A DNA stretch of 64,000 bases. Source: Paracamarosporium sp. OC-R06-R3. Its lineage: Eukaryota > Ascomycota > Dothideomycetes > Pleosporales > Didymosphaeriaceae. Under the pieces are notes generated by a model. The model made no database searches and was not told where the DNA came from. It saw nothing but the letters and a program-made list of their open reading frames with translations. The translations under genes and the position numbers were made by a program. Positions 44,652-56,330 of this stretch are shown here, in pieces. Location: the NCBI GenBank assembly GCA_019828545.1, contig JACVRA010000326.1:21966-85965 (forward strand), in the 5' to 3' direction. Within the stretch, counting starts at the first letter, position 1. Each line of letters begins with the position of its first letter.

Positions 44652-45333
44652 GGCGCTCAGATGGCGGTAGAGAAGGCTCTACCTGCAACAGAATCCAACG
44701 GAAGAAGACGCAGAAACATGCGACATGTTGTTTGTGAATGGGCAGGTGCAACGACAGAGGGGTCGGTCGCAGGAGAGCTCCGAGCAGAATCTCGGTGAAA
44801 ATACGGAATGACGACTTGATTGAGCCGCCGCCCCGTGCCGTCGGAATCGCACACGTGCCCGCGCCGATGCCCAGGTGCCGTCTTTCGTCGACGCGTTGCA
44901 TAGATCGTGAATGTGTCTTCGAGTCATCGTGTAGGCTTCCTGTGTTGTTCCTGATTTAGTTTTGGGTTGGGCCTTGCAAGAGACGACGTCTCTGATTGTG
45001 TTTCCTGCCCGTCGGCTTCTGATGCTACCTGGGTACCTCCTGTACGAACACCGTCTCTCATAAACCACCATGTGCAGATGAAGAGACTCTTTTTTGAAGT
45101 ACGAGATCCTTAGACATCTCTTTCAATTAATCCCTATCAGGATCGTTAGGATAAAAAGATGTAAGCGCCTCAATCGTTGGGCACAGCCACAGCTATGACT
45201 GTTTGCACTCCTCGAATAGATTTCGACTCATATTCCGTCAACGTTCCCGTTCCATGTTCGACCCCTCTCGCGGCGTATATCTGCTGTAGCCCTCTTTGAT
45301 TCCGGACTTTTTGGTTACTCTAGCAAATACGCA
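44652..45333. promoter_or_regulatory. Divergent intergenic region, MDL1 and RTCA
   Basis: 682 bp with two outward start codons. No convincing frame, TATA box or repeat. Both promoters should lie here. Confidence 0.5.
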
Positions 45334-46527
45334 ATGTCCACACTAATTCACCTCGAGGGCACGACCCTCGAAGGGGGAGGGCAACTGCTAAGACTTGCGA
45401 CTTGTCTCTCAGCCCTGACATCTACACCCATAAATATCACCAACATCCGCGGCAAGCGTTCCGGTGGTGGTGGCCTTAAAGCGCAACATCTCACATCCGT
45501 GCAATGGCTGGGGGCAGCCTCCAACGCCCGCATATCTGGTGCCGGATTAAAGAGCAAGGAAATCACATTTACGCCTCGAGATAGCAGCATGAGTGGGCTA
45601 GAGTGGCGAAACGGAGGCGACGTGCACATCAAGCAGAACACGCCCGGTAGCGTCAACCTGGTGCTGCAAGCCGTGTTGCCTTTCATGTTGTTCGCCAATG
45701 CCAGCAATGCAGACAAGGCAGCGGAAGAGACCGTTAAGGTGAAAATAACAGGGGGCACTAACGTGAGCAATTCTCCGAGTTGCGATTATATCGAGCAAGT
45801 CTTAGTTCCTATGCTATCGCTCATCGGCATTCCGGCCATCGAAATGCAGATCCATTCACGAGGCTGGTCTCAGGGTGGTTCAAGATTGGGTAGTGTTACT
45901 TACGTCATCACGCCCCTCAGAAGCCCGCTTCCGGCTTTTCAGCTTTCTGATCGAGGGGATATCAAGTGTGTTCATGCAACAGTAATAGCGCCGAAAGATA
46001 CAAAGCAACAGTTCTGTGACGAGCTGGACCTGATATTTGAGCGACGGGCAATGAGCATCTTTTCGAACAGAGAGCGAGACGTGACAACCACCTTTGAGGA
46101 CTCGAGGCACGAAAAAAGGTACTACCTTCTCCTCGTAGCTACCACGACGACGGGAATAAAGCTTGGTCGTGACTGGTTGTACGATCGTGGTGTGAAAGCG
46201 GGTAAAGCTGATACACTGGTCTCAAGCATAGTCCGAAAAGTGTATGGCGATCTTGTGGAGGAAATTGAACACGGCGGTTGCGTCGACGAGTATATGCGTG
46301 ATCAGCTTGTGGTATTTCAAGTACTAGCCACAGGGAAGAGCAGTGTCTTTGGCGGGAAGAGGAGAGAAGTGCTTGTAGAGCCCAGCTTGCACGCGAAGAC
46401 GGCGCATTGGGTTGCAAAGGAAATCGTCGATGTTGACTTCGATAACAATGGTGGTTGTGAGGGCATTGGATTTGGTGCTGATTACAAGGATGGCGAAAAG
46501 GGAAGCGCGGCAGCGGGCTTAAGGTAG
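45334..46527 (+). CDS. RTCA: RNA 3'-terminal phosphate cyclase
   Basis: Converts RNA 3'-phosphates to 2',3'-cyclic phosphates using ATP through an enzyme-AMP intermediate; acts in RNA repair and processing. 397 residues, single exon, true ATG. N-terminal LEGTTLEGGGQLLRLATCLSAL is the family signature opening; NIRGKRSGGGGLKAQHL and the VNLVLQAVLPFMLFA strand-turn are conserved; SRGWSQGGSRLG is the Rtc insert-region motif. The probable nucleophile His353 sits in LHAKTAHW near the C-terminus, in the place of the catalytic His of RtcA. Its presence argues for the active cyclase and against Rcl1, the inactive paralogue of ribosome biogenesis, which lacks it. The C-terminus is short and Gly/Ala-rich. 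Confidence 0.9.
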   Translation: MSTLIHLEGTTLEGGGQLLRLATCLSALTSTPINITNIRGKRSGGGGLKAQHLTSVQWLGAASNARISGAGLKSKEITFTPRDSSMSGLEWRNGGDVHIKQNTPGSVNLVLQAVLPFMLFANASNADKAAEETVKVKITGGTNVSNSPSCDYIEQVLVPMLSLIGIPAIEMQIHSRGWSQGGSRLGSVTYVITPLRSPLPAFQLSDRGDIKCVHATVIAPKDTKQQFCDELDLIFERRAMSIFSNRERDVTTTFEDSRHEKRYYLLLVATTTTGIKLGRDWLYDRGVKAGKADTLVSSIVRKVYGDLVEEIEHGGCVDEYMRDQLVVFQVLATGKSSVFGGKRREVLVEPSLHAKTAHWVAKEIVDVDFDNNGGCEGIGFGADYKDGEKGSAAAGLR

Positions 46528-48237
46528 CTCAAAGTTGTTGGAAATTGGTCACGCGCGTACTAATGGTGGAAGGCATCGTGCTCTCTACGTCTAGGCAGAA
46601 AAAGACAGGCAAGTCTGAAAAAGGTAATTGCATGAGCAAAAGGTTCAATGACACGGCATGGACATTCAGAACACGAACCCTACATCTCGAAACGCTGTAG
46701 ATCCTCCCTAGCCGGTTTTATGTATCGATGATACCCCCCAAATAACTCAACTCATCAAGTGTGTGCAATTTGACGACGTAATACTGCATATACTCATCAT
46801 TGTCGTGTTCATTCGGCCGCGGTGTTGTCGACTCCCGTGTATTTTCGCATGGCCTCAGATACAACGATTGCCGACATATAGAAGCGAATACATCATAACG
46901 CAGGGCCCCCGCGCAAATCCAGCAAGCTACGAGTCTCCGGTTCAGCAATTAGTACGCATATTATACATTGCTGAACATTGTCCAACAACATCCATGTTGG
47001 GTCTCAAGCACGAGGCCAATGTACATATGCAGGACAACATGCAAGGACCAGGATGGGTCGAATCCTTCAATGATGTCGGCATGCATAATAGCCTACACGC
47101 TCATTCTCTGATTTGACAACCGTGTTGTTTGTTACCCTAGAGGCAGTCGCGGACTCATCATTACTCTCTACAGTGGTGGGGTATGAAGATTTAGGGAAGA
47201 TATTCGAGAGAACGTTATGCCGGGTATCCGCTTTGCATGTCCACGGTAGTACCCCGGGAGCATCAAGGCAAGTGGCGGAAAGAAACTTGGAGGAAACAGA
47301 CTCAGCCCGAAGCAACTCGTTCATAATGTCCCACATACTCTTGCTTTATTGTCAACTATACAACAACGGCTTTCAAGACTTCACTCTAGAATAAGTGCAC
47401 TGTGCAAGTAGTGCAGCGTGTACTTGTATCGATCGCCACGCATAAACCTCAGTCTGCGGGATGGGCTATACCCACTTACCTAACCCGAACCGCTGTAACA
47501 CCCAAACAGTGAAAGGCCCACTGATCTCCTTACCCCGCTACCCGCAACCAACGACCGTCTTCTATTAAGGAAAAAGGATCGTCTGCTATTGCAGAGTGGC
47601 AAGTGAAGCGACAGTTTCACATCGAAAATAGAGAAATTGATGTGCACGCGGCAAGCGCGCTGCAACTGCAGGAATAACAAGGCGCTACCTCGGCGGGGTG
47701 AGGTCACAACGCAGGGCGCCATGTCCTGCAGCTACTTTAGCGTACAGATAGTAACAATTACTGTGGGGTCCTATACGACCATCATGGTGGCAGAAATCTG
47801 TTAGGATTAGAGTATTTGACAACGGTTTGGTGAGCACGCTAAGTAACAAAGGGGTTGTACGCCTTCATGGAATCCAGTGTTACATGGGTGCTACGAATGT
47901 AGGGCACGGTAGTTTCAAGCTTGTTGTATTCTTTAACGAAAGGCATGCCGTTTCCGTATGAATCGAATACATCTGGATGATGCAAACGATGCGATGTAAA
48001 TGCTCACTTCCCGACGCCGCCCAATGCAATGCACGTATACAACCCCAGTGATAAGAAAAGCCAATGCAAGCGCCATAAATGCTCAGCATGCGATGCGACC
48101 AACGCCGTAAAATGCCACAATATTTGAACCCCACTTCCAAGCTCCGGAACGCCGCCCAATGCAAATGGTAACCCTTCTGGTGACTTCTGGTCTCCCTCTT
48201 GTGTCACATTCTTCCTCTTCGTTTGTGCGTCTCCTGT
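46528..48237. other. Convergent intergenic region, no gene seen
   Basis: 1.7 kb between two 3' ends. Several frames of 70-95 codons occur on both strands without family signatures. At about 48,006-48,170 the unit ACGCCGCCCAATGCAA (in plus-strand reading) occurs twice with related shorter copies; the second lies about 70 bp downstream of the next gene's stop, probably in its 3' UTR. Confidence 0.4.
48010..48166. repeat. Imperfect direct repeats containing CGCCGCCCAATGCAA
   Basis: Two near-identical 15-mers about 140 bp apart, with shorter related strings (CCAATGCAAGCGCC, CGATGCGACCAACGCCG) between them. Non-coding by every frame. No function can be told. Confidence 0.5.
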
Positions 48238-48921
48238 TCACAGTCTCGACTTTTCCGTAACTTCAGACCGGACTCGCGAGCGCGAAGACCTTCGGCGTTC
48301 GATGCCGTCTTTGCTTTTCTTTGTTTTCGTGCGACGAAGTACTGGTATGTCGTCCTCCTCTGACTCTGACTCGTCTACGGTGAAAAGATCTGGGCTGGGC
48401 TCCCTCCATGAGTGACGATGGCCGGAAAGTGTGCGCGAATACCGCCGGCGGTTGCGTCGTGTGAGGAGCTCTTGCGCGCGACCACGGGTAGGTTCGGTGA
48501 TTGTGATCCTGGGTGTCGTGATTTGCGTCACTATGTGTGGTGTGTCGTTGAGGCGCTCATCTTCCAGCTGCATGAAGGACTCATCATCCTCTTCCAAGCC
48601 CTCTAGTTGTGAACCATGATAGCGGCTGTGCAGTTGTGTGTGATTGCCTTTGACGTAGCGAGCCCACTTGTCAGCCACGTTGGATTTGAACTTGGAAGCC
48701 TTGGATGTGCGGGGACCATCGGGTATGAAGATGCCCGCGCTTAGTGAAAGTGGGTCGTGAGGATCATCCTCTTCCGCCAGTGGGGTCAAGAAGTGTGCAA
48801 ATGGCTCCTCATCGATATCGGGGAGCTCGTTCTCCGATTGCGAAGAATAGTCGAGACTATCGATGCACGGAGGGAACGAGTAAGACCTCGAGTTCCTGGT
48901 GTTCCTGAGGTACGATGGCAT
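48238..48921 (-). CDS. Charged disordered protein, unknown function
   Basis: 227 residues from the first true ATG (48921, MPSYLRNTRNSRSYSFPPC); the frame is open for another 79 codons upstream but without ATG. Acidic stretches (ENELPDIDEEP, LAEEDDPHDP, EGLEEDDES) alternate with basic ones (LTRRNRRRYSR, RRTKTKKSK, RRRSSRSRVRSE), the latter resembling nuclear localisation signals. A short more ordered core (SKFKSNVADKWARYVKGNH) lies in the middle. The composition and clean frame suggest a real gene. I recognise no family. An upstream non-coding or coding exon is possible: an acceptor-like TTTCAG lies about 20 bp before the ATG. Confidence 0.6.
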   Translation of the reverse strand: MPSYLRNTRNSRSYSFPPCIDSLDYSSQSENELPDIDEEPFAHFLTPLAEEDDPHDPLSLSAGIFIPDGPRTSKASKFKSNVADKWARYVKGNHTQLHSRYHGSQLEGLEEDDESFMQLEDERLNDTPHIVTQITTPRITITEPTRGRAQELLTRRNRRRYSRTLSGHRHSWREPSPDLFTVDESESEEDDIPVLRRTKTKKSKDGIERRRSSRSRVRSEVTEKSRL

Positions 48922-51900
48922 GACTGATAAAATAAACCTGACTGATTTCAGGTAGGCCTGGTAAGGCCTGGTGGACGAGGCGACGCTTGATTTGACCTTG
49001 ATGAAATTGATGCTTTGAGAGCTTTTTTTCTCGTTCGGCCTGGTGCCGTTCGATACCTGAGGCAGCAACACGTCGGGACCTGGAAGGATCGAGGATGCAG
49101 TAGCGACGGGAAGATCAAGTAGGGCCAGCAGGATGGAAAAGACTGGGGGGAGGTACACGCGTATGGATTATATACGTGGCTCTTGCATACGACCTCTAGA
49201 AGAGCCGCGTGTTGATATCACCGAGGCGCAGCGGACGGGTAGAAGGCGGAGGCGTATGAATCATAGACTGAGACAAGAGATGGTGGTGCCTATCTGTATG
49301 CCTGGTGGGAGGTGGCAAGAGAGACTGGGGGAAAGGGGATTTTTTCCTGTCCAGCGTGGGCGCACCGAGAAGCGACAGGGAGAGGGATGCAGTGGTTATA
49401 TAGATGGTGAAGGGGACAATGGGCGGCTCACGCAGTCGATGACTGCTGCAGCCGCCGTACATTAGCGGAAGTGTACGGAAAGCTTAGTTGAGCGTGGGCG
49501 CGTCAAGGGCAGAGGTTCCAAGGCAAGGAGGGATGCATGACAGTCTGCGTGGGGATTGGGTCGACACATGACGGCTGAGGGATGTTCTGGTGGTGTGCTG
49601 AGAAAGGCCGGTGATGGGTCATATGCAGCCTTTGCGGTCATCCCTGCATCCCCGCCTGGTCGCATGCAGCACACTGGCCGCAGCATGCCCGCGGGCGCTG
49701 CAGTGCAGGCGGCCGTTAATGCAGGCCAGGTCGATCGCCGGAGCAGGGGCTGGCGCGGGTGCAGAGTAATTGAGTGATGCTGCGATTCGGCCAAATGGTG
49801 GGGCAGCCGGCCTTCACCACCCCTCCACGACACCTTCACCCACACCCTCCCGTCCCAGCCTCACTTGCCCATGCTTCGTGTTCGCTTCCGTTGCTCGCGG
49901 CTGGCTGTCACACGTCGCCCGTCGCCCGTCGCCCGTCGAGGCCACGCCGTGAACACTAGTTCGCTCCCTGCACGCCTCGATGAATGTTTCAGACACCACC
50001 CAGAGCGCAGGGCCCGCTATTGATTACAGTCCCATCAGCTGAAGAAGCCAAATGCACCTCTGCCATAGCAAATCGCCATGTGGCTGCGCACTACTCCAAC
50101 GACACTACCCTCATCACACGCCGTGTCCATTGTCGACTCCATCAGCTTCTGCGGAGTGAGTCGCCGAGCCAACCCACATGTCGTTTCCTCCCACACATGC
50201 CTGATTCGCAACCTTCTCTTACCACTACACCCAAGCCTAGATCCGTTTTGGGGCACTGTAGGCGTAATTTAGCGATGATCGGTGTCGCTTACACCGCCAC
50301 GCCATGCCTCTTCCACCCGCTTACCGAAGTCACCGCCTGGTTGTGAGGCTATTGTCCGCTTACGGTATCTTTTTCAATCGTCTGAAGCGCGTTCCGGTAT
50401 CCGGATTCGAGGGTCCTGCGGTGAGAACTTTATCACTGTGTCACCTGCAATCTGATCGTCCGTACCCTGCATCTTCGGTGTGCTCCGCCTGGAGATTTCA
50501 GCCTATCCGAATGCCAATGCAGAACACCATTTTGTGGATGCTTTATACCGTTGCAAGACATAGCTCTTTCGCTTATCAGCTCTTTGTGAGAAGCCATTCA
50601 AGTGAACGCGACGGTGGGAGCACGTTCAAAGTCTGCTCAGACCGCCTCACGCGGATTTCAGGTTTCCCAATATCAGCTCAGCAAGCCACAACACAACCTC
50701 TTCAAATATCCTTCATTTCCTTCTATGATTCGCCATCGCGTATATACTCACCGGTTTTACACATACGCCATCGTCTTCGTTGCAATGATATTACGAGAGC
50801 ATGAGTAAAAGTTCGTGTATCAAGATTTTCTGCACGTTGAGCCAAGAGACGTTTCCTAAAAAATGTGGAACAGTCATCAGCCGGGGAGATCCTTGCCATC
50901 CATGCTGAAACTTGACTTTCAAATTTTACACACTGCCGTCGACCTCATCCCAGTCAGTATGGTGCCCAACACGATCTCCACTTCTCCACTTGTCGGATTT
51001 CGAGAGGAAAAAAATTGATGAAGCTTGCACTGAACACTCAACTACTTCATTGGATATCGAAAATTGAGGCTTTCACCGCTACGTACTCCCGCTCCGCGCT
51101 AGTTTACAGATCGCGAACTACCCCACAGTCGCCGTCGATCCCCACTACCATTTCGACAGTTCATTGCCAGGCTAGCAACGCCTGACAGCTACCTACAGTC
51201 TTAGTTCGAAACTACTCAGGCCAAGATTTCCCTGAGAGAGGCTACGTTTCCAGATCGGGTTTGCGTTTTCGATCTTCTGGCTTGAACCTCGGCACCTGCT
51301 TGAACTGAATGAAAGCCCAACGTCGGCCATCGAATAGCGATGGATCTTTGATAGACACTTGCAATCGGCGGTGAACAGGACGCGGATATCCTGTTCTCTG
51401 GCCCCGACATGACGCCGCATTATGCTTTTGCATGTCCGTATGGACTTCCGATGCATACCCTTACCAAGTTCGTTCGGTGTTGATTCGAAGACACCCTGGC
51501 CGCATGACAGATAGTAGCTTTTACAACTCACACCGAAGATGCTGCAGTACGACCTTTGATGCAAGAGCCGTGTATTGGTAGAATCTTACTTGGCCTTCTC
51601 TGTATGGAGACGTCTAGCTCCTAACTTTCAAGGCTTGATTTTGGCTTAAAAGTGCGAATTCCTGACAGATCAAGTGTTACTCAATTGGAGTGGTCGTCTT
51701 TGAAAGACGTGGATTATTTGAGTGCAACGCCCTTACTGGTTCACGTTTGCTATGGCGAGGCTCGTGTGCACGATGATAGTTTCATGTTGCTTATCACACC
51801 AGACATCCTTCTCTACATTACATTAGACACAAAGGATTTTGAATGGTGCCAGCAAGTTATCTTTTCTCAATGACAAGCAGCAGGGGTCAATTGACGTTCC

Positions 51901-52571
51901 GTTCGGTCAAATTGTCAAAGCCCTATGGGCGGTTCGATGGCTTTTACTAAAAGTTCGAAGAGAAAACAGACAACAGCATGACCCCGCTTTGCTAGATTTC
52001 ACATCAGTGCTCCCTATTGGAAGCAATGTGGCCTTAACTGAGGGATACTGGTGCAAGTGTTAGGCCCGTTTTGGCACTAGCCCCGCCCCGGAGGTTCTCT
52101 AGCGAACAAACTTACCATTCTTACATATTGTCATAGCAACGATTGAAGCATTCTCAACATATATGACTCCAAAGTGAGTTCATCTAGACTCTGTTCGTAT
52201 CTGAACTTTGCTTGCGCCAGAATTTGCGGGAGACCTTTGTGAAGCTTTGGAGTATATAGCATATCTAAACCACCTTTTCTATTGATTTGAAAGCAGTGGG
52301 GCGATCTAAACTTGCTTTTCCGGTTTAGGTATGCAATTTTCACGAGGCTGAGCAAAATCGTGCCCAATGCTAATGTCTTAATGCTACGGGCTAAATGTCA
52401 TGTATTGAGTGTATAGCACTATATTCAAAATATAAGGACGATGCTCTTATCTTTAACTGACCGTTTCGAATATCTGGATTGGTGGGAGATAGCACAATGG
52501 ATCCTGAACTTTTATCCATAACGTATAGTAATATCTTAGCAAATTATATTCACAGGACTCATAACTCTCCA
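48922..52571. other. Long gene-poor region
   Basis: About 3.6 kb. The first 1.2 kb is GC-balanced with pyrimidine tracts and a CGTCGCC repeat (about 49,913-49,938). A plus-strand frame at 50,304-50,804 (166 codons) has an ATG but no signature. On the minus strand at about 51,242-51,400 the run YPRPVHRRLQVSIKDPSLF looks coding but stays short. The last 1 kb is AT-rich. I see no supported gene. Confidence 0.4.
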
Positions 52572-54536
52572 TTAGGTTCCATTGGCAGGCTGTTCATATA
52601 CTTTGTCATCGATAATCGTCGTAAGTGTACCGGTTGCATTGAAGATGTTTGTCATTACATCGATTTGCAAGTGAAATCCATCTGGACTAGTCTTCTTCGA
52701 TGCAGTGACAACACCGGTCTGTTCAATATCTGAATACCAGTCCACAAAGTTGTCCCAAGGGTTGGGCCATAGGATCGTAGTAGTGGCATTCTCCCAACCG
52801 TTTAACACATATCCTTCTACGTCGGCATAGTTGGTATAATTGACAGCTACAGTATCGAAACTGCCGGACTGATTTGAGGTTAAACTAAGAAGCTGGACTT
52901 TAGCAACACCAGAGATCTTGCCCCGAAGGGTGTATTCGCCAGTGTCCAGCCCACGGGGTGTGTTTGGAAAAGGTGTCCCTAGCGGAAACGGTGTAGCCCA
53001 GGGTAGTTGATCGGGAACGTCGAATACAGGCTCGGCTGCTTGAGGTGTCCGGCTTGTCAGTTTGGCAAGCATGAGCCTATATTCACGCTGACCCTGAGTT
53101 GTAGGCACTGGACAAGACAAAGGATTAGCTCCTCCGCATTCACGCCCAGTGACAATGGCTTGCCAATACGCAATTTTTGTACCGTCACGAGAAAATGCCG
53201 GGTCTGCACGGGCATTCCAGTTAGGATCGTTGACCGCTCCATCGCTCCCATCTCCCTCTGCATTGATCTGTTGACCAAAGTAATTGCCTCGGTCTCCGTA
53301 TCCATCAATGAGGATAGGCTGGAAGAAACGTCGGTTTCCGTTATTGCGAGTCGACGATGCCACAGTCACAGTGACAAGGTCGATCAAGGGTGGAATGTAT
53401 CGCATGCCAGACATGAACATTTGTCGATTCGACCCACGTGTGTCCAATGCAACAATCCACTTGTTGTCGGCAGAAAACGATATCGGGTCAGTGTATTCTG
53501 GATGCTGGGTCAATCGACGAACAGCACCGGTGACGACATGAATAGCCGATACGTCGATGTTGTTTGCCTCGTATGTTTGGCCAATATAGACGATCTCATC
53601 TCCCGTTCCAGAGAAACCACGCAATTCTCCCACAGCGATAACGTCATTGTGGAATTGCAATTCGTCATTCTCAACGATAAGGCGTTGACTGCGGTCTGAG
53701 TCATACAAAAGGTTCACATCAACAAGCTCGTAACGCGGGGCTAGGACATTCCCAGATTTCGGACTGGGGTTAAACTCAAGACGACCAAAAAACGTGTTTT
53801 GCCCTCCAGAACTTGTGAACGAGCTCCAGCCGAGGTGTTTATCATCTGGATGAAGGCGCAGTTCTCGAGGTGCACCGTTCACTTCTACACCGTCCTTGAC
53901 AACCGCCCAGTATATCGGGTAGATGTGTGTTTTCTCGGGTGTACAGTCATCATCGGCTAGCTGGTACCCATTGCAATCAATGACACTGATTTTGGAAGTT
54001 AGCAATGTACCAGAAAAAAGCAGAACTGGTAAGTTTACGTACTTATGGCCCCATAGCGCCTTATCACCGCTGCGAAACACGTGGGGGTAGTCCAGTTGGG
54101 GATCGCGTGACTGCTGCTGGCTTTCAGGCACGCCGCAACTGAGGCACTTCCAAGAGTCCCCGTTCGCGAATGGTGTTCCGTCGGCCTTGACTAATATCGC
54201 TTGCTCTCCTTCGTAGATGCTCGCTGGATCAGGCGATGCAGGAGCTCCAACAAACTTCACGCTCACTATGATATGGCTTCCATCCGTCGTAAAATCGCCT
54301 GCTTGAAACTCATAATCACCCAATACTCGGAAGATGCAACCTGTGCCTCGTGGATTCACATCCAGGGTGCACGATCCCACATCATCGCTGGGAGCTACAG
54401 GTGGAAGTGTGAGTTCGATTACCTCGATAGGTTCCGGGGTGGGAGATGGTGGTAAGTCAGAAAGAGGAGCACCCTTTGCTGGAAGCGTTGTACCAGCAGC
54501 AGCAAAGAGTGCCAGAGAAGAAACGGTGATATGCAT
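52572..54536 (-). CDS. Secreted saponin hydrolase-like protein
   Basis: Resembles the fungal saponin hydrolase family (secreted glucuronidases that cleave soyasaponin-type glycosides), a TolB/WD40-like propeller fold. Model: complement(join(52572..53985,54043..54536)), 635 residues, close to the family length. The 57-nt intron (donor GTACGT, branch TGCTAAC) is a multiple of three; splicing joins LWGH to NVIDCNGYQL, the family motif, while read-through inserts 19 hydrophobic residues. Start at 54536 gives a signal peptide (MHITVSSLALFAAAGTTLPA). Family landmarks: CTLDVNPRGTGCI, GDFTTDGSHIIVSV, GDSWKCLSCGVP, THIYPIYW, HPDDKHLGWSSF. Several N-glycosylation sequons occur near the end. The frame also continues upstream with another ATG (MERPQPW) before a hydrophobic stretch, so a type II membrane form cannot be excluded. 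Confidence 0.78.
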   Translation of the reverse strand: MHITVSSLALFAAAGTTLPAKGAPLSDLPPSPTPEPIEVIELTLPPVAPSDDVGSCTLDVNPRGTGCIFRVLGDYEFQAGDFTTDGSHIIVSVKFVGAPASPDPASIYEGEQAILVKADGTPFANGDSWKCLSCGVPESQQQSRDPQLDYPHVFRSGDKALWGHKYVNLPVLLFSGTLLTSKISVIDCNGYQLADDDCTPEKTHIYPIYWAVVKDGVEVNGAPRELRLHPDDKHLGWSSFTSSGGQNTFFGRLEFNPSPKSGNVLAPRYELVDVNLLYDSDRSQRLIVENDELQFHNDVIAVGELRGFSGTGDEIVYIGQTYEANNIDVSAIHVVTGAVRRLTQHPEYTDPISFSADNKWIVALDTRGSNRQMFMSGMRYIPPLIDLVTVTVASSTRNNGNRRFFQPILIDGYGDRGNYFGQQINAEGDGSDGAVNDPNWNARADPAFSRDGTKIAYWQAIVTGRECGGANPLSCPVPTTQGQREYRLMLAKLTSRTPQAAEPVFDVPDQLPWATPFPLGTPFPNTPRGLDTGEYTLRGKISGVAKVQLLSLTSNQSGSFDTVAVNYTNYADVEGYVLNGWENATTTILWPNPWDNFVDWYSDIEQTGVVTASKKTSPDGFHLQIDVMTNIFNATGTLTTIIDDKVYEQPANGT

Positions 54537-56330
54537 GTTGTTAGGCCAGAGGTAGAAGACTACCACAACGAGAGCAAATGCCGCGATGCCGCTAGGAGTG
54601 CTGGTGACCAACCCCGCTTTATACGTCTTTGCTCTCTCTCTAGGTACGCTTTCGTCTTCGCGGTGTATTGGAGACCGAAAGTTATTGAATCTTGCATTTA
54701 GCCAGGGTTGAGGGCGTTCCATTACGGTGTACACGTCCGTACCAAGTAGCTGGTTTGGCCATGTGGCATGCATATCCGATGGAATCATAGTGTGGATAGT
54801 GCATGGGGCGTTATGATCAATGAATTGAATTGATGGTCTCAGAAATTTTCCCACAGCGAAGAGGCTGCGGAGCACTAGTCCACAGTCTCAGGAAACAAGT
54901 ATTGGAGCGTGCAAGAAGTGATAGCGCGTAAGTACGATGAACGAATGGTGATAGCGGAATTTCTAGCTTTCTCGACGTTGTCGTAAGACCAAGCATGTCC
55001 CCGAGAGATCGTGTTCGCCTGTATACGCTAATTTGTGCAGGCAGGACATGGAAGACCCGTGTAGCGGGAAATTGCGGAGGTTGTTCCGGAGGTTATTTCG
55101 GGAGTATTGTCCAATCCAGCACTAGGATTCGTATTCAATACGAACCATACGCATCGATACGCGCACCGCGAAGTAGCGAACTAGTCCTCGTACCTAAACG
55201 TCCTATGAGATGATTACACCATGAATTAGAAAGATCCATGACACACTGCCGGTAAAAATGCAGGTAAATTCCCCGGCCAGACCATCGTTGCTCTTTCAGA
55301 ATTGCGTTTGCGCACAGTCGAGTGGATTCTAAGCATATGCTAACCCGGACCTTATAATGGCGTAAAGGCTAAGTTATGCTCTACGCGCTATGCCGTGGTT
55401 TTTGCTCACTATGATAATGTGTGTCAATGCGAGGGCCGACTTCACGCTATACATCTGCCTCTTCTGGAGCAATGATTGTAGTCGAATTTTGTCTTGAAAC
55501 CGTATATGAAGATAGTACGCAGCTTGGGTGTCTCCAGGCGCGATTATAGATTCGTTATACACACTTGGAATAACACCTTCTCTAAAAAATGTATTCACTC
55601 AGGTTTTATTCATCAAATAAAAGGTTCTCATGTGGTAGGAGATTGATGATGGCAAAAGGTGAACATGTGCGTCCCTCGTACTCACGTGGTCTGAGAGAAA
55701 GGGAAAGAACTAATTCAAGAAAGTGCTTTTGAACTAAGACAGTCTTGTTTTGTATTATTTCCAATGCAGAGGGACTTCGTGGTTTCATCAAGCGTGGCCA
55801 ATATCAACAGCAATCTATCCAAACGCAGGCTCACAGAGTTCGTGGCAATACTGAAGAAACATCAAATTGTATAGCTGTACTCTTCACTATGGTCCCTTGT
55901 CTTTGTGCCTATGATTTGCTGCCAATGGGTTTAGTTATCAGTAGGAGAACGATGTACCTGTCCAACCCGTTAACAGTGTTGATATCTAGAACGATTTACG
56001 CACGAAAGAAGAATTTTCCGAACACCATATTCATCATCGAACACTGGTAGGAAAATTAGTGCGACATCATTCCTAGCGCTACATGAAGCTGATCTACAAA
56101 ACCTTCGCTTCAAACGGACCAGCAAGGGCTTCGCGCAAGCGACCCAAAAAAGAAATACATTCTAGAGCAGCTTCATCAATCAAAATGAGTTATGAGCGTA
56201 AAGTCAATTCCCATGCATCTGTAATACATGGCCTGGAACAAAACATGTGAGAGAAGATTAAGAGGGTAATATTACACCGCATATGAACGAAGAAAAATTG
56301 GACATACATAACGATCTCATGCATGTTCTA
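54537..56330. other. Intergenic region between two secreted-protein genes
   Basis: 1.8 kb: the upstream part of the saponin-hydrolase-like gene and the 3' end of the LysM gene. Short frames on both strands without signatures. AT-rich from about 55,200 on. No gene seen. Confidence 0.4.

Noticed and set aside
43807..44901. 364-codon minus-strand frame overlapping MDL1
   Set aside because: A shadow in another frame of MDL1; it shows no conserved motif, while MDL1 is complete.
50304..50804. 166-codon plus-strand frame
   Set aside because: Has an ATG but no signature, irregular composition and no splice support; could be a lineage-specific gene but I cannot support it.
51193..51564. Coding-like minus-strand frames near 51.2-51.5 kb
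   Set aside because: One run reads like protein for about 45 residues but no family is recognised and frames overlap; left as intergenic.
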